This document shows, one piece after another, positions 46,372 to 54,066 of a stretch of 64,000 nt of DNA. The notes under the pieces were generated by a model that saw nothing but the letters and a program-made list of their open reading frames with translations, did no database searches and was not told where the DNA came from. Source of the DNA: Methylobacterium sp. Leaf104 (lineage in GTDB: Bacteria > Pseudomonadota > Alphaproteobacteria > Rhizobiales > Beijerinckiaceae); NCBI RefSeq assembly GCF_001422885.1, contig NZ_LMMZ01000001.1, positions 124,753 to 188,752 of the forward strand. The letters are read 5' to 3'. The position numbers were made by a program, and so were the translations under genes. Every line of letters begins with the position of its first letter. Position 1 is the stretch's first letter.

Positions 46372-47043
46372 TCAGGCCTCGGCGCAGCCGATCATCGCGG
46401 CGGGGCTCAGGCTGCGGCCGGCCTGATCGATGGCCGGCTTGAACTCGCCCGTCTCGGGGTCGCGCAGGAGCAGTTCGCCGCGCGCGATGCCGAAATGGGC
46501 GCCGTGCAGGGCCAGCTGCCCGCTCTCCACCCGCTTGCGCACGAACGGGAAGGTCATCAGGTTCTCGAGGCTCTGCGCGACCATCGCGTATTCGAGGCGG
46601 GTCAGGTAATCGGGGGCCTCCGTGTCGCCGGCCTTGCTGGCGGCGGGCTCGACCAGGGAGACCCACTTGCCGATGAAGTCGCCCTTCGACAGGGGCTTTG
46701 CGGGGTTGGCATAGGCCTTGATGCCGCCGCAGGTGGCGTGACCCAGCACCACGATGTGCTTGACCTCCAGCCCCTCCACCGCGAACTCGATCGCCGCCGA
46801 GGTGCCGTGATAGTCGCCGCCGGTCTCATGCGGGGGCACGATGTTGGCGACGTTGCGGATCACGAAGAGTTCACCGGGTCCGGTGTCGAAGATGACTTCC
46901 GGGGAAACGCGGCTGTCGCAGCAGCTGATCATCAACACCTGGGGGCTCTGGCCCTCGGCCAGCTTGGCGTAGCGCTTGGCCTCGTCGGTGAGGCGTCCGT
47001 CGATGAACGAGCGGTAGCCGGCTTTCAGCGCTTCTGGAAACAT
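46372..47043 (-). CDS. Beta-class carbonic anhydrase
   Basis: A 223-residue zinc enzyme interconverting CO2 and bicarbonate. Zinc ligands and the Asp-Arg dyad are in SCCDSRVSP (Cys41, Asp43, Arg45) and GHATCGG (His102, Cys105); RNVANIVPP and HGAHFGIARGEL are the other family blocks. GGGAGGA sits 5-10 bases before the ATG at 47043; an upstream in-frame extension is Arg-rich and rejected. Bicarbonate supply matters to carboxylation reactions in serine-cycle methylotrophs (inference). Confidence 0.94.
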   Translation of the reverse strand: MFPEALKAGYRSFIDGRLTDEAKRYAKLAEGQSPQVLMISCCDSRVSPEVIFDTGPGELFVIRNVANIVPPHETGGDYHGTSAAIEFAVEGLEVKHIVVLGHATCGGIKAYANPAKPLSKGDFIGKWVSLVEPAASKAGDTEAPDYLTRLEYAMVAQSLENLMTFPFVRKRVESGQLALHGAHFGIARGELLLRDPETGEFKPAIDQAGRSLSPAAMIGCAEA

Positions 47044-47099
47044 GGGGGTCCTCCCTCGGGGTGTCATGGATGGCACGCCAGCGAGCGGCGTGCCGGTGG

Positions 47100-47615
47100 T
47101 CAGGATTGCTCTCGCCAGTTTAGGACGACGGGTGTGGGGGGGATCGTCCCGGCGACGATGTCGCGGGCGACCGCGACCAGGCCGCTCGGCTCGATCCGCT
47201 CGGAGGTGGCCGCGAGTTCGGCCAGCGTCCACCAGCGGGTGCCGAGGACCGGGTTGTCCTCGGTCTCGGCGAGGCGGCTCGTGTCCACGGTCGCGTCGGG
47301 CAGGCGGACGACGAAGTAGCGCTCGCGGGCGTAGCGGGAGGTCCGGAACAGGTGGAAGGGGCCGTCGCAGGACGCGACCTGCGGCCCGATCTCGGCATCC
47401 GCCACGCCGATCTCCTCGGAGAGTTCGCGGCGGCAGGCCTCCACATGCGTCTCGCCGGCCTCCAGCCCGCCCCCGGGCATGAACCAGAAGGTGCGGTCCT
47501 CCGGCCGGGCCGGATCGATCGGGCGCACCGACTCGTAGGCGATGAGCAGGAGGCGGTGGTCGGGATCGAACACCAGCGCCCGGGCGATGTCGCGAACGGT
47601 CAGATCCTGCGTCAT
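47100..47615 (-). CDS. Nudix hydrolase
   Basis: A 171-residue Nudix protein. The Nudix box is complete: GGGLEAGETHVEACRRELSEEIG (GX5EX7REUXEEXGU). The protein begins VRDIARALVFDPDHRLLLIAYES and ends with WWTLAELAATSERIEPSGL. Substrate is undetermined; nucleoside triphosphate clean-up is typical. It lies 7 bases after the DUF429 gene on the same strand, so the two are probably cotranscribed. Confidence 0.9.
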   Translation of the reverse strand: MTQDLTVRDIARALVFDPDHRLLLIAYESVRPIDPARPEDRTFWFMPGGGLEAGETHVEACRRELSEEIGVADAEIGPQVASCDGPFHLFRTSRYARERYFVVRLPDATVDTSRLAETEDNPVLGTRWWTLAELAATSERIEPSGLVAVARDIVAGTIPPTPVVLNWREQS

Positions 47616-47622
47616 GTCCCCC

Positions 47623-48423
47623 TCACGGCTCCGCTTCGATCTCCGATCTAGCAGGGAATCCGCCTGCGGCCAGGGGGCGACCCGCCGGAGCGGCCGGCAT
47701 CCAGATCACGATGGGAAGACCTTCTTCGTCCGAACCCGGCGGATCGGGCAGCGGACGGGCACGGCCTTCGGCGAGATCGCGGGCGACCACGAGGGCGGCC
47801 AGCGCATCGAGATGGTCGTCCGCGCCGGTCCCCGAGGGGCGCGCCGCGATCAGGCCCTCGGGCAGCCCGGCGCCGGCGAGCAGGGCCCGGCGCTCGGCCA
47901 GACCCGCTCGGCGCATGGGACCCTTCTTGCCCGCCGCCAGGGGCCGCCCCCCGTTGAGGCAGCGGAACACGATCTCGGGATGGACCTCGTGGAGGCGCGT
48001 GACCAGGTCGGGACGGGTCCGTAGCATCGCGTCGACCGTCCGGATGGCGGGAAGGATATTCCAGCACTGGATCGAGGGCGCGAAGGGCGGCGTGCTGTGC
48101 GCCCGCGACAGCGCCTTCGCCTCCTCGTAGGTCGGCGCATAGACCGCCGCGCGGGCCGGCACGGGAAACACGCTCGCGCGCCCGGCGCCCAGGACGGCGC
48201 GTGCCGCCCGGTCCGCGCTCCGGCCGCCGCCCGTCACATGCGCCTCCAGGCCGATGGGACAATCGATCCCGACGCGGATCGGCGCCTCGGGGCCGTCGAG
48301 GAGATCGACCGGCCTCGCGACCCGCAGGGCGCGGAAGCGGGTCGCGTCGTCGAGGTCGAGGTCGAGGAGTACCCCGGCCCAGGCTCCGCGGCACCCGTCG
48401 AGGCCGCCGATCCAGCGCGTCAT
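47623..48423 (-). CDS. DUF429 family protein (predicted RNase-H-like nuclease)
   Basis: A 266-residue DUF429 protein. Family blocks are IGGLDGCRGAWAGVLLDL at the N-terminus, RVGIDCPIGL near 50, SVFPVPARAAVYAPTYEEA, CWNILPAIRTVDAMLR, EVHPEIVFRCLNGG and the late ADDHLDALAALVVARDLAEG. The acidic residues in these blocks fit an RNase-H fold metal site. Biological role unknown. It shares an operon with the Nudix gene downstream. Confidence 0.87.
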   Translation of the reverse strand: MTRWIGGLDGCRGAWAGVLLDLDLDDATRFRALRVARPVDLLDGPEAPIRVGIDCPIGLEAHVTGGGRSADRAARAVLGAGRASVFPVPARAAVYAPTYEEAKALSRAHSTPPFAPSIQCWNILPAIRTVDAMLRTRPDLVTRLHEVHPEIVFRCLNGGRPLAAGKKGPMRRAGLAERRALLAGAGLPEGLIAARPSGTGADDHLDALAALVVARDLAEGRARPLPDPPGSDEEGLPIVIWMPAAPAGRPLAAGGFPARSEIEAEP

Positions 48424-48525
48424 CGGCCCGGGCCGGACGCCGTCGACGCGAACCGGATCGGGCCTGGCCCGTTGTCGCTGCTCAGGGCCGCCGCTGCCGG
48501 CGGCCGCCGAAACGGGAATGCGTTC

Positions 48526-48924
48526 ATGGACATCGCCGTCGACAAGGTCACCGAAATCATCCTGCGCGTGCGCGCCGTCGATGTGAAGGAAGGGCCGACC
48601 GACCCCAATTCCGGCTCCAACCCCACCGATGACGGGGCCACCGACGTGCTCATCTCCGGCACCGACGACGCCACCGAAGAGGAGTTGCGGGCGATGATCG
48701 GCGCCCTGAACGACGACGAGCGCGCCGACCTCCTGGCGCTCCTCTACATCGGGCGCGGCGACATGGAGCCCGAGGAATGGGCGGAGGCGGTGCGCTTCGC
48801 CCGTGAGCGAGAGGCCGCCGGCGAGGGCGCCGCCCGCGAGATCCTGGGGATTCCCAATGCGGGCGACCTCCTCGACGAAGGCCTGTCCAATCTCGGCATC
48901 ACGCCGGACCTGCCCCAGGCCTGA
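48526..48924 (+). CDS. DUF3775 family protein
   Basis: A 132-residue acidic protein. The conserved ELRAMIGALNDDERADLLALLYIGRGDMEPEEWAEAVRFARER helix-turn-helix-like block (about 57-100) identifies DUF3775. An acidic, Asn/Thr/Pro-rich linker lies before it (KEGPTDPNSGSNPTDD), and the end is LLDEGLSNLGITPDLP. Function unknown. The ATG at 48526 lies 102 bases from the divergent DUF429 start. Confidence 0.8.
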   Translation: MDIAVDKVTEIILRVRAVDVKEGPTDPNSGSNPTDDGATDVLISGTDDATEEELRAMIGALNDDERADLLALLYIGRGDMEPEEWAEAVRFAREREAAGEGAAREILGIPNAGDLLDEGLSNLGITPDLPQA

Positions 48925-48972
48925 GGCGGCACGGACCGGGGGCGGGCCGGCGGCTCGCCCCCGGGCGCGGCG

Positions 48973-49350
48973 TCAGCGGCAGGGCAGGACGAGCGCGGTG
49001 TCGGCGACGAAGCCGGCCGTGTCGCGCAGGCTCTGGGGCTGGCCCGGATCCTCCGACACCGCCTCGGCCTCCGCGTGCAGGCGATCGTTGCAGGCGCAGG
49101 TGGGGATCTGCCCCCTCGGCGGCGAGCAAATGTCGTGGTGCATGCAGGCGACATCGAGGGCATCGATGGGCGGGCGCGGGCTTCGGTTCCCCGGGCCGCA
49201 GTAATTGCCGTGGATCAGGAACGTCCCGCGATCCGGGTTGACGTAGGGCATCTCCTGCGCGCGGGCGGCGGGGATCGCGGCAGCCGACAGCGCTGCGGCG
49301 AGCGCCAGGCGCGTCACGAGGGGCCGGAAGGGTCGTTCTGCGTCACTCAT
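48973..49350 (-). CDS. Secreted phospholipase-A2-like protein
   Basis: A 125-residue protein with a signal peptide (residues 1-31, ending AAIPAARA). The mature part shows the secreted PLA2 signature. The calcium loop is GNYCGPGN (residues 48-55), and the catalytic dyad lies in DVACMHHDIC (His72, Asp73 with Cys69 and Cys75). CACNDRL (Cys85, Cys87, Asp89) takes the place of the CxCDxxA block. Paired cysteines suit a disulfide-stabilised periplasmic or secreted enzyme that hydrolyses sn-2 acyl chains. It is small but complete in its motifs; activity is inferred. The ATG at 49350 gives a clean signal peptide. Confidence 0.72.
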   Translation of the reverse strand: MSDAERPFRPLVTRLALAAALSAAAIPAARAQEMPYVNPDRGTFLIHGNYCGPGNRSPRPPIDALDVACMHHDICSPPRGQIPTCACNDRLHAEAEAVSEDPGQPQSLRDTAGFVADTALVLPCR

Positions 49351-49657
49351 GAAAGCCTCGTCCACTCGGTCTGATCGCGCCCTCGCCGGAGGAGATGGGG
49401 CCGCGTCTGCGGGTGACAAGCGTCAGGCTATTTCAAGGTCGCGGCCGACCCGCCGGCAGCACCCGTTCCTGTCACGGACCGATCGATGCTGGAACAGCGC
49501 TGAACCGGCAAAACATTCGCCGTGCGAGAGACTGTCATGGGCTGAATCTCAGCCTGCCGGATGCTTCCAAAGGGCGTCTGCGCCCGGGGGCAGGGCGGCC
49601 CGGAAGGCATCGGCCGGAGGCCGGCACGGCCAGGGCGACCGGGCGTCATCCACACCG

Positions 49658-49672
49658 TTAACCTTTTCTTAA
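49658..49672 (+). promoter_or_regulatory. CtrA-type box 1 (TTAA-N7-TTAA)
   Basis: TTAA at 49658-49661 and 49669-49672 with exactly seven bases between, followed by C: the full CtrA consensus TTAA-N7-TTAAC. It lies 72 bases before the transglutaminase-like gene start. Confidence 0.7.
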
Positions 49673-49711
49673 CCCGCCGATTGTGGTGCAACGCCGGCCG
49701 TGGGACATTCG

Positions 49712-49726
49712 TTAACAGAAGCTTAA
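49712..49726 (+). promoter_or_regulatory. CtrA-type box 2 (TTAA-N7-TTAA)
   Basis: TTAA at 49712-49715 and 49723-49726 with seven bases between, again followed by C. It lies only 17 bases before the ATG at 49744, a position more compatible with repression or with an upstream transcript start. Confidence 0.7.
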
Positions 49727-49743
49727 CGGGGCCAAGGGCGGTC

Positions 49744-50403
49744 ATGCGGTACGGGTTTTCCCAGCGTTTCTCGGCTCTGACGTCCCGGGTCGCCGCCTTC
49801 GGCGCCGCGACCCTGTTCGTCGGCCTCGCCGCCCTGTCGGGCGCGGAGGCGCAGACCCTGGCCGCGCTCCCCACCGTTCCCAGCGCCATCAGCGCCGGCG
49901 TCCAGACCCGCCCGATCGCGGCCTGGGTCGATTTCTGCGCCACCTACGCGACGGAATGCGCGGTGAACACCGCCGAGCCCGCTCAGATCACGCTCACCCC
50001 CGCGATCTGGAACACCATCGTGTCGGTCAACCGCCGGGTGAACAAGTCTCTCGTCGCCGTCACCGACATGGACCACCTCCACGTGGCCGATCGCTGGGAC
50101 CTCGCCGAGGACGGCTCGGGCGATTGCGAGGATTTCCAGCTCCTCAAGCGCAAGCTCCTGGCCGAGACTGGCCTGCCGCGCCGGGCGATGCGGATGACGG
50201 TCGTGATCGACGAGAAGGGCGAGGGCCATGCCGTCCTCACCCTGATCACCGATCGTGGCGACCTCATCCTCGACAACAAGACCAGCACGATCCTGCCCTG
50301 GCGCCAGACCGGCTACACCTTCATCAAGCGCGAGAGCCAGGACGCCGTCGCCTGGGTTTCCCTCGGCCGGGCCGCCTCGCCGGTCACCACCGCCAACCGC
50401 TGA
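49744..50403 (+). CDS. Exported transglutaminase-like cysteine peptidase (BTLCP family)
   Basis: A 219-residue protein of the bacterial transglutaminase-like cysteine proteinase family (DUF920). The signal peptide spans about residues 1-36 (ALSGAEA-Q). The mature core has the catalytic triad in order: Cys128 in GSGDCEDFQLLKR, His162 in EGHAVLTLI and Asp177 in LILDNK. Such proteins are often periplasmic and linked to c-di-GMP/LapG-like control of adhesins in other bacteria, though no adhesin partner is visible here. Two CtrA-type boxes upstream suggest cell-cycle control. Confidence 0.85.
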   Translation: MRYGFSQRFSALTSRVAAFGAATLFVGLAALSGAEAQTLAALPTVPSAISAGVQTRPIAAWVDFCATYATECAVNTAEPAQITLTPAIWNTIVSVNRRVNKSLVAVTDMDHLHVADRWDLAEDGSGDCEDFQLLKRKLLAETGLPRRAMRMTVVIDEKGEGHAVLTLITDRGDLILDNKTSTILPWRQTGYTFIKRESQDAVAWVSLGRAASPVTTANR

Positions 50404-50439
50404 ACCGTCCCTGTGCGGGATCGTGGAAAACCCGATCCT

Positions 50440-50454
50440 TTAAGGTGCGGTTAA
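50440..50454 (+). promoter_or_regulatory. CtrA-type box 3 (TTAA-N7-TTAA)
   Basis: TTAA at 50440-50443 and 50451-50454 with seven bases between, in the 93-base gap before the next exported-protein gene and 43 bases from its ATG. Confidence 0.65.
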
Positions 50455-50496
50455 GCGTGGCGGCGCGAGGGTGATCCCGCTCCGGGATACCCCGCC

Positions 50497-50835
50497 ATGA
50501 CCTTCCGCGATCTTCTCCGCACCAGCGCAGCGCCCGCGCTGCTGCTCGCCTTCGTCGCCTCCGCCGCGGCGCAGGAGGCCCCGACCGTGACCGAGCGCCA
50601 CGCATCCTGGCGCGCCTGCCTCAACCGCAACTTCGCCCTCGAGGTCGCCCTGTCCAGCCGGGTCATCGCGGCCGACGCGGCCCTGCGCGCCTGCCGGCCG
50701 AGCGAGCAGGCCTACCTTACCGCCCTCTCGGCCTCGCCCCTCGTCGACGGCGACGACGTCGCCCGGGTCCGGCCGGCCCTGCTCCTGCGTGCCAGGGGCT
50801 GGCTCCTCGACGGCGGGCGTCAGCGCCCGCTCTGA
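50497..50835 (+). CDS. Small exported protein of unknown function
   Basis: A 112-residue protein with signal peptide MTFRDLLRTSAAPALLLAFVASAAA. The mature part is predicted helical (VTERHASWRACLNRNFALEVALSSRVIAADAALRACRPSEQAYLTAL) with two cysteines about 26 residues apart, which may form a disulfide hairpin. No family recognised. It shares the CtrA-box arrangement with the upstream transglutaminase-like gene, so the two may act together at the envelope. Confidence 0.68.
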   Translation: MTFRDLLRTSAAPALLLAFVASAAAQEAPTVTERHASWRACLNRNFALEVALSSRVIAADAALRACRPSEQAYLTALSASPLVDGDDVARVRPALLLRARGWLLDGGRQRPL

Positions 50836-50884
50836 CGGACCTGGTTCGCGACGCCGCCTGGGGCGCCCGCGAGAGGCCGGCGAT

Positions 50885-52018
50885 TCAGGCGAAGGATTTG
50901 CGCGGGTCGAAGGCGTCGCGCACGGCCTCGCCGGCGAAGACCAGCAGGCTCAGCATCAGCGCCACCACGAAGAACCCGGTCAGCCCGAGCCAGGGCGCCT
51001 GGATGTTGTCCTTGCCCTGCGCCAGAAGTTCGCCCAGCGAGGCCGAGCCCGGCGGCAGGCCGAAGCCGAGGAAGTCCAGCGAGGTCAGCGTCCCGATCGA
51101 TCCGTTGAGGATGAAGGGCAGGAAGGTCAGCGTCGCCACCATGGCGTTGGGCAGGAGGTGCCGGCTCATGATGCGGATGTTCGAGAGGCCGAGCGCCCGG
51201 GCGGCGCGCACGTACTCGAAGTTGCGCGCCCGCAGGAACTCGGCCCGCACGACGCCGACGAGGGACACCCACGAGAACAGCAGCAGGATGCCCAGCAGCA
51301 CGAAGAAGCCCGGCTCGATGAAGGCCGAGATGATGATGATGAGGTAGAGGGTCGGGATCCCGCTCCAGACCTCGATGAAGCGCTGCAGGGCGAGGTCGAC
51401 CCAGCCGCCGAAATAGCCCTGCACCGCTCCAGCGATCACACCGATCACCGACGAGATCAGGGCGAGGATCAGCCCGAACAGCACCGAGATGCGGAAGCCG
51501 TAGATGATGCGCGCCAGCACGTCGCGTGTGGTGTTGTCGGTCCCGAGCCAGTGCTTCTCGAGCTCGGCGCAGGGCTTGCCCACGTTCTGGCACTGGGCCT
51601 CCGTCAGCATCCAGGTCGGGGGCGACGGGGAGGGGGTCGGCAGGCCGTCGATGATGGTGTCGTAGGAATAGGGGATCGGCGGCCAGATCGCCCAGCCGTT
51701 GTCGGCGATCTCCTTGCGGGTCTCCGCCGAGCGGTAGTTCGGCCGGGCATAGAAGCCGCCGAACTTCTCGTCCGGGTAGTCGACGACCACGGGGAACAGG
51801 ATCTCGCCCTTGTAGGAGACCACCAGGGGCCGGTCGTTGGCGATGAACTCGGCGAACAGGCTCGTGACGAAGAGGCCCGTGAAGAGCAGGAACGACCAGT
51901 AGCCGAGCCGGTTGCGCCGGAAATTGGCGAGGCGCCGCCGGTTGAGCGGCGACAGCCCGCGACCGGTCGGGGGCAGGGCGACCGGCTGGGCGGACTCGGG
52001 ACGCACGACCTCGTTCAT
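50885..52018 (-). CDS. ABC transporter permease, YejE-type (peptide/microcin uptake)
   Basis: A 377-residue binding-protein-dependent transport permease. The N-terminus has LSPLNRRRLANFRRNRLGYWSFLLFTGLFVTSLFAEFIANDRPL, typical of YejE. A large periplasmic insert (KHWLGTDNTTRDVLARIIYGFRIS) precedes the ABC core with five helices and the EAA loop EFVRAARALGLSNIRIMSRHLLPNAM-like sequence (EYVRAARALGLSN). It ends LGELLAQGKDNIQAPWLGLTGFF. YejE normally lies in yejABEF, but none of yejA, yejB or yejF is adjacent here, so partners must lie elsewhere. Confidence 0.87.
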   Translation of the reverse strand: MNEVVRPESAQPVALPPTGRGLSPLNRRRLANFRRNRLGYWSFLLFTGLFVTSLFAEFIANDRPLVVSYKGEILFPVVVDYPDEKFGGFYARPNYRSAETRKEIADNGWAIWPPIPYSYDTIIDGLPTPSPSPPTWMLTEAQCQNVGKPCAELEKHWLGTDNTTRDVLARIIYGFRISVLFGLILALISSVIGVIAGAVQGYFGGWVDLALQRFIEVWSGIPTLYLIIIISAFIEPGFFVLLGILLLFSWVSLVGVVRAEFLRARNFEYVRAARALGLSNIRIMSRHLLPNAMVATLTFLPFILNGSIGTLTSLDFLGFGLPPGSASLGELLAQGKDNIQAPWLGLTGFFVVALMLSLLVFAGEAVRDAFDPRKSFA

Positions 52019-52043
52019 CGGGCGCGCCCCTGTCCGTCGGATG

Positions 52044-52484
52044 TCAGCCGTCGATGCGCGTCGCCGTGCCCTCGATCTCGTTCGGGCGCAGGCCGCCATG
52101 GCGCTCGAGGTGGCGCCGCAGCAGGCGCACGTTGCGGCGGTTGGCCTTGAACGCCGCATCGAACAGGTCGCCCGCCAGGGGCACGGCGCCGAGCGCCCCA
52201 TCGGCCGCGATGTTCAGCGCCATCCGGGCGATGAGCCAGCGCGGCGCTCCGAGGCGGCGCGCCTCCACCACGATGTAGGAGGCCAGCAGCATGCCGGCCA
52301 CGTCGCCCACCACCGGGACGAGACCGACCAGGGCGTCGAGGCCCACCCGCCGGTTGATGCCGGGAATCACGAAGGCCGAGTCCATGAGGTGCGCGAACGC
52401 CTCCAGGCGCAGCAGCGTCGCCTCGCGGTCGTCTGCCTTCGGCCGGAAGCGCGTGGCGACACCGGCGGTCTGGGTGAAGTCCAT
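52044..52484 (-). CDS. DUF4112 family protein
   Basis: A 146-residue membrane-associated protein of the DUF4112 family. The diagnostic block is LMDSAFVIPGINRRVGLDALVGLVPVVGDVAGMLLASYIVVEARRLG, followed by MALNIAADGALGAVPLAGDLFDAAFKANRRNVRLLRRHL. It probably has two membrane or amphipathic segments with a repeated G-x-VPLxGD motif. Function unknown. It precedes the YejE-type permease by 25 bases on the same strand. Confidence 0.85.
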   Translation of the reverse strand: MDFTQTAGVATRFRPKADDREATLLRLEAFAHLMDSAFVIPGINRRVGLDALVGLVPVVGDVAGMLLASYIVVEARRLGAPRWLIARMALNIAADGALGAVPLAGDLFDAAFKANRRNVRLLRRHLERHGGLRPNEIEGTATRIDG

Positions 52485-52595
52485 GGTCGGGCTCCGGGGC
52501 AAGTCCAGCCTGGGGGAACGGTGCGGCGTGGGCATGCTCCGGGATGTGGCCACGGCCCCGCGCGCCCGCAAGCACCGCCCGCACGAACCCGCCCA

Positions 52596-53750
52596 TCAGG
52601 CCGCCTGCCGCGCGACGGTGGCGAGCCGGTCGAGGGCCCGGTCGAGGACGTCGTCCGCCTTGGCGAAGCACAGCCGCACGAGGTGGCGCACGGAGGCGTC
52701 GGGATAGAACGCGCTGATCGGGATCGCGGCGACGCCGTGCCGGCGCACCAGGTCGTCGCAGAACGCCACGTCGTCGTCGCAGCCGAGCGGCGCGAGATCG
52801 ACGTTGAGGAAATAGGTGCCGTAGGAGGGCAGCACCCGGAAGCCCCGCTCCGCGAGGCCCGTCGCGAGGCGGTCGCGGGAGGCCGCGAAGCGCGCGCGCA
52901 TGCCGGTGAAATAGGCGTCCTCCTTGGCCAGGCCGTAGGCCACCGCCTCCTGCAGGGCGGGCGGGGTCGTGAAGGTGAGGAACTGATGCGCGTTGGCCAC
53001 CACCCGCATCAGGGCCGGCGCCGCCATCACGAAGCCGACCTTCCAGCCGGTGAGGCCGAAGATCTTGCCGGCCGATCCGATCTTCACGGTCCGGTCGCGC
53101 ATGCCGGGAAACGCCATCAACGGGCAGTGCCGCGCGCCGTCGAAGACGATGTGCTCCCAGACCTCGTCGCAGACCGCCACCACGTCGTGCCGCGTGCAGA
53201 AGGCGGCGAGCACCGCCAGATCCTCGCGCCCGAAGATCGTGGCGCTCGGATTGAGGGGATTGTTCAGGACGACGAGCTTGGTCCGGTCCGTGAAGGCCTC
53301 CGCGAGGGCGTCCGCGTCGAGGCGGAAATGCGGGGGCTGGAGCGGCACGATGCGGGCGACGCCCCCGGCCCGGCGCACCAGCGGCAGGTAGGCGTCGTAG
53401 AGCGGCGCGAACAGCACGACTTCGTCGCCCGGCGCGATCAGGGCGAACAGGGCGGCGGCGATCGCCTCGGTGGCGCCCGAGGTCACCATCACCTCCGCCA
53501 TCGGGTCGAGGTCCAGACCCTGATGATGCGCGTAATGCGCCGCGATCGCCCGTCGCAGGTCGGGCAGGCCCATCATCGGCGGGTACTGGTTGTCGCCGTG
53601 CAGCACGGCCTCGGCGGCCCTGCGCCGGACGTCCTCCGGTCCCGGATCGTCCGGGAAGCCCTGGCCCAGGTTGATCGCGCCGAGTTCGCGGGCGAGGCCC
53701 GACATCACCGTGAAGATGGTTGTCGGCAGATCGGCGAGGACGGGATTCAT
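52596..53750 (-). CDS. Class I/II pyridoxal-phosphate aminotransferase
   Basis: A 384-residue fold-type-I aminotransferase. Blocks include INLGQGFPDDPGPEDV, NQYPPMMGLPDLRRAIA, TSGATEAIAAALFAL, NNPLNPSATIF, CDEVWEHIVFDG and the PLP lysine in GSAGKIFGLTGWKVGF. The subgroup includes methionine aminotransferase (YbdL) and N-succinyldiaminopimelate or kynurenine aminotransferases; the substrate cannot be settled here. It is a separate unit, about 110 bases before DUF4112. Confidence 0.9.
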   Translation of the reverse strand: MNPVLADLPTTIFTVMSGLARELGAINLGQGFPDDPGPEDVRRRAAEAVLHGDNQYPPMMGLPDLRRAIAAHYAHHQGLDLDPMAEVMVTSGATEAIAAALFALIAPGDEVVLFAPLYDAYLPLVRRAGGVARIVPLQPPHFRLDADALAEAFTDRTKLVVLNNPLNPSATIFGREDLAVLAAFCTRHDVVAVCDEVWEHIVFDGARHCPLMAFPGMRDRTVKIGSAGKIFGLTGWKVGFVMAAPALMRVVANAHQFLTFTTPPALQEAVAYGLAKEDAYFTGMRARFAASRDRLATGLAERGFRVLPSYGTYFLNVDLAPLGCDDDVAFCDDLVRRHGVAAIPISAFYPDASVRHLVRLCFAKADDVLDRALDRLATVARQAA

Positions 53751-53888
53751 GGAGCGGGATTCACGAGGAACGGGGTTTCACCGGACGGGAGAGTGTCGGG
53801 GCGTGGCGTAGCACGCCCCTTCGCCCCGAAGAAATGTGCGTCCTCGCACGCGGCTTCGCCCGCTCCTCTTCGCCCCGTCTGACGATTG

Positions 53889-53917
53889 TTGACTTTCATC
53901 AGCCATCACGTAACTCT
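53889..53917 (+). promoter_or_regulatory. Candidate sigma-70 promoter for the small RNA
   Basis: TTGACT at 53889-53894 is a near-consensus -35 element. 16-17 bases downstream lies TAACTC/AACTCT (53911-53917), a weak -10. The implied start near 53922 falls just before the first base-paired position of the RNA (53926). Confidence 0.45.
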
Positions 53918-53921
53918 CGAC

Positions 53922-54040
53922 TCACGGCTGGAGCGGTGATGGCCGGCACGGGACTTCGCCCCCTCGTTCCGTGCTCGTGTCGTCGCCGCTCCGGTCCGTC
54001 TCGAAAAAAGGTCGTCGCTCCCCCAGCGGCGGCCTTTTTC
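53922..54040 (+). ncRNA. Candidate structured small RNA with intrinsic terminator
   Basis: About 119 bases with three helices readable on the plus strand. An 11-pair outer stem joins 53926-53936 to 53986-53996. A 9-pair inner stem joins 53946-53954 (GCACGGGAC) to 53966-53974 (GTTCCGTGC), the two being separated by an asymmetric internal loop. A terminator hairpin lies at 54004-54039. All three helices use G-U pairs (53927/53995, 53929/53993, 53952/53968, and two in the terminator). These would be A-C mismatches on the minus strand, so the RNA reads plus. It does not match the 4.5S, 6S or tmRNA motifs I know. Function unknown; it could act in trans or on the downstream efflux operon. Confidence 0.62.
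54004..54040 (+). terminator. Intrinsic terminator of the candidate small RNA
   Basis: GGTCGTCGCT at 54010-54019 pairs fully with AGCGGCGGCC at 54025-54034 if two G-U pairs are allowed, with a 5-base C loop. It is flanked by six A residues and followed by TTTTTC. No protein gene on the plus strand ends between 50835 and here. Confidence 0.75.
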
Positions 54041-54066
54041 CTTTCGTCGCACGGCGCCGACGAAAG
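54041..54066. repeat. Inverted repeat directly after the terminator
   Basis: CTTTCGTCG at 54041-54049 and CGACGAAAG at 54058-54066, perfect over 9 bases with an 8-base spacer, followed by GGGTGTTTTC. It may be a second transcript-end hairpin or an operator. Confidence 0.4.

Larger units (their letters stand above)
49351..49743. other. Regulatory region before the transglutaminase-like gene
   Basis: No gene supported. It contains two CtrA-type boxes (listed separately) in the last 90 bases, which are strikingly AT-rich, and presumably the promoters of both flanking genes. Confidence 0.5.
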
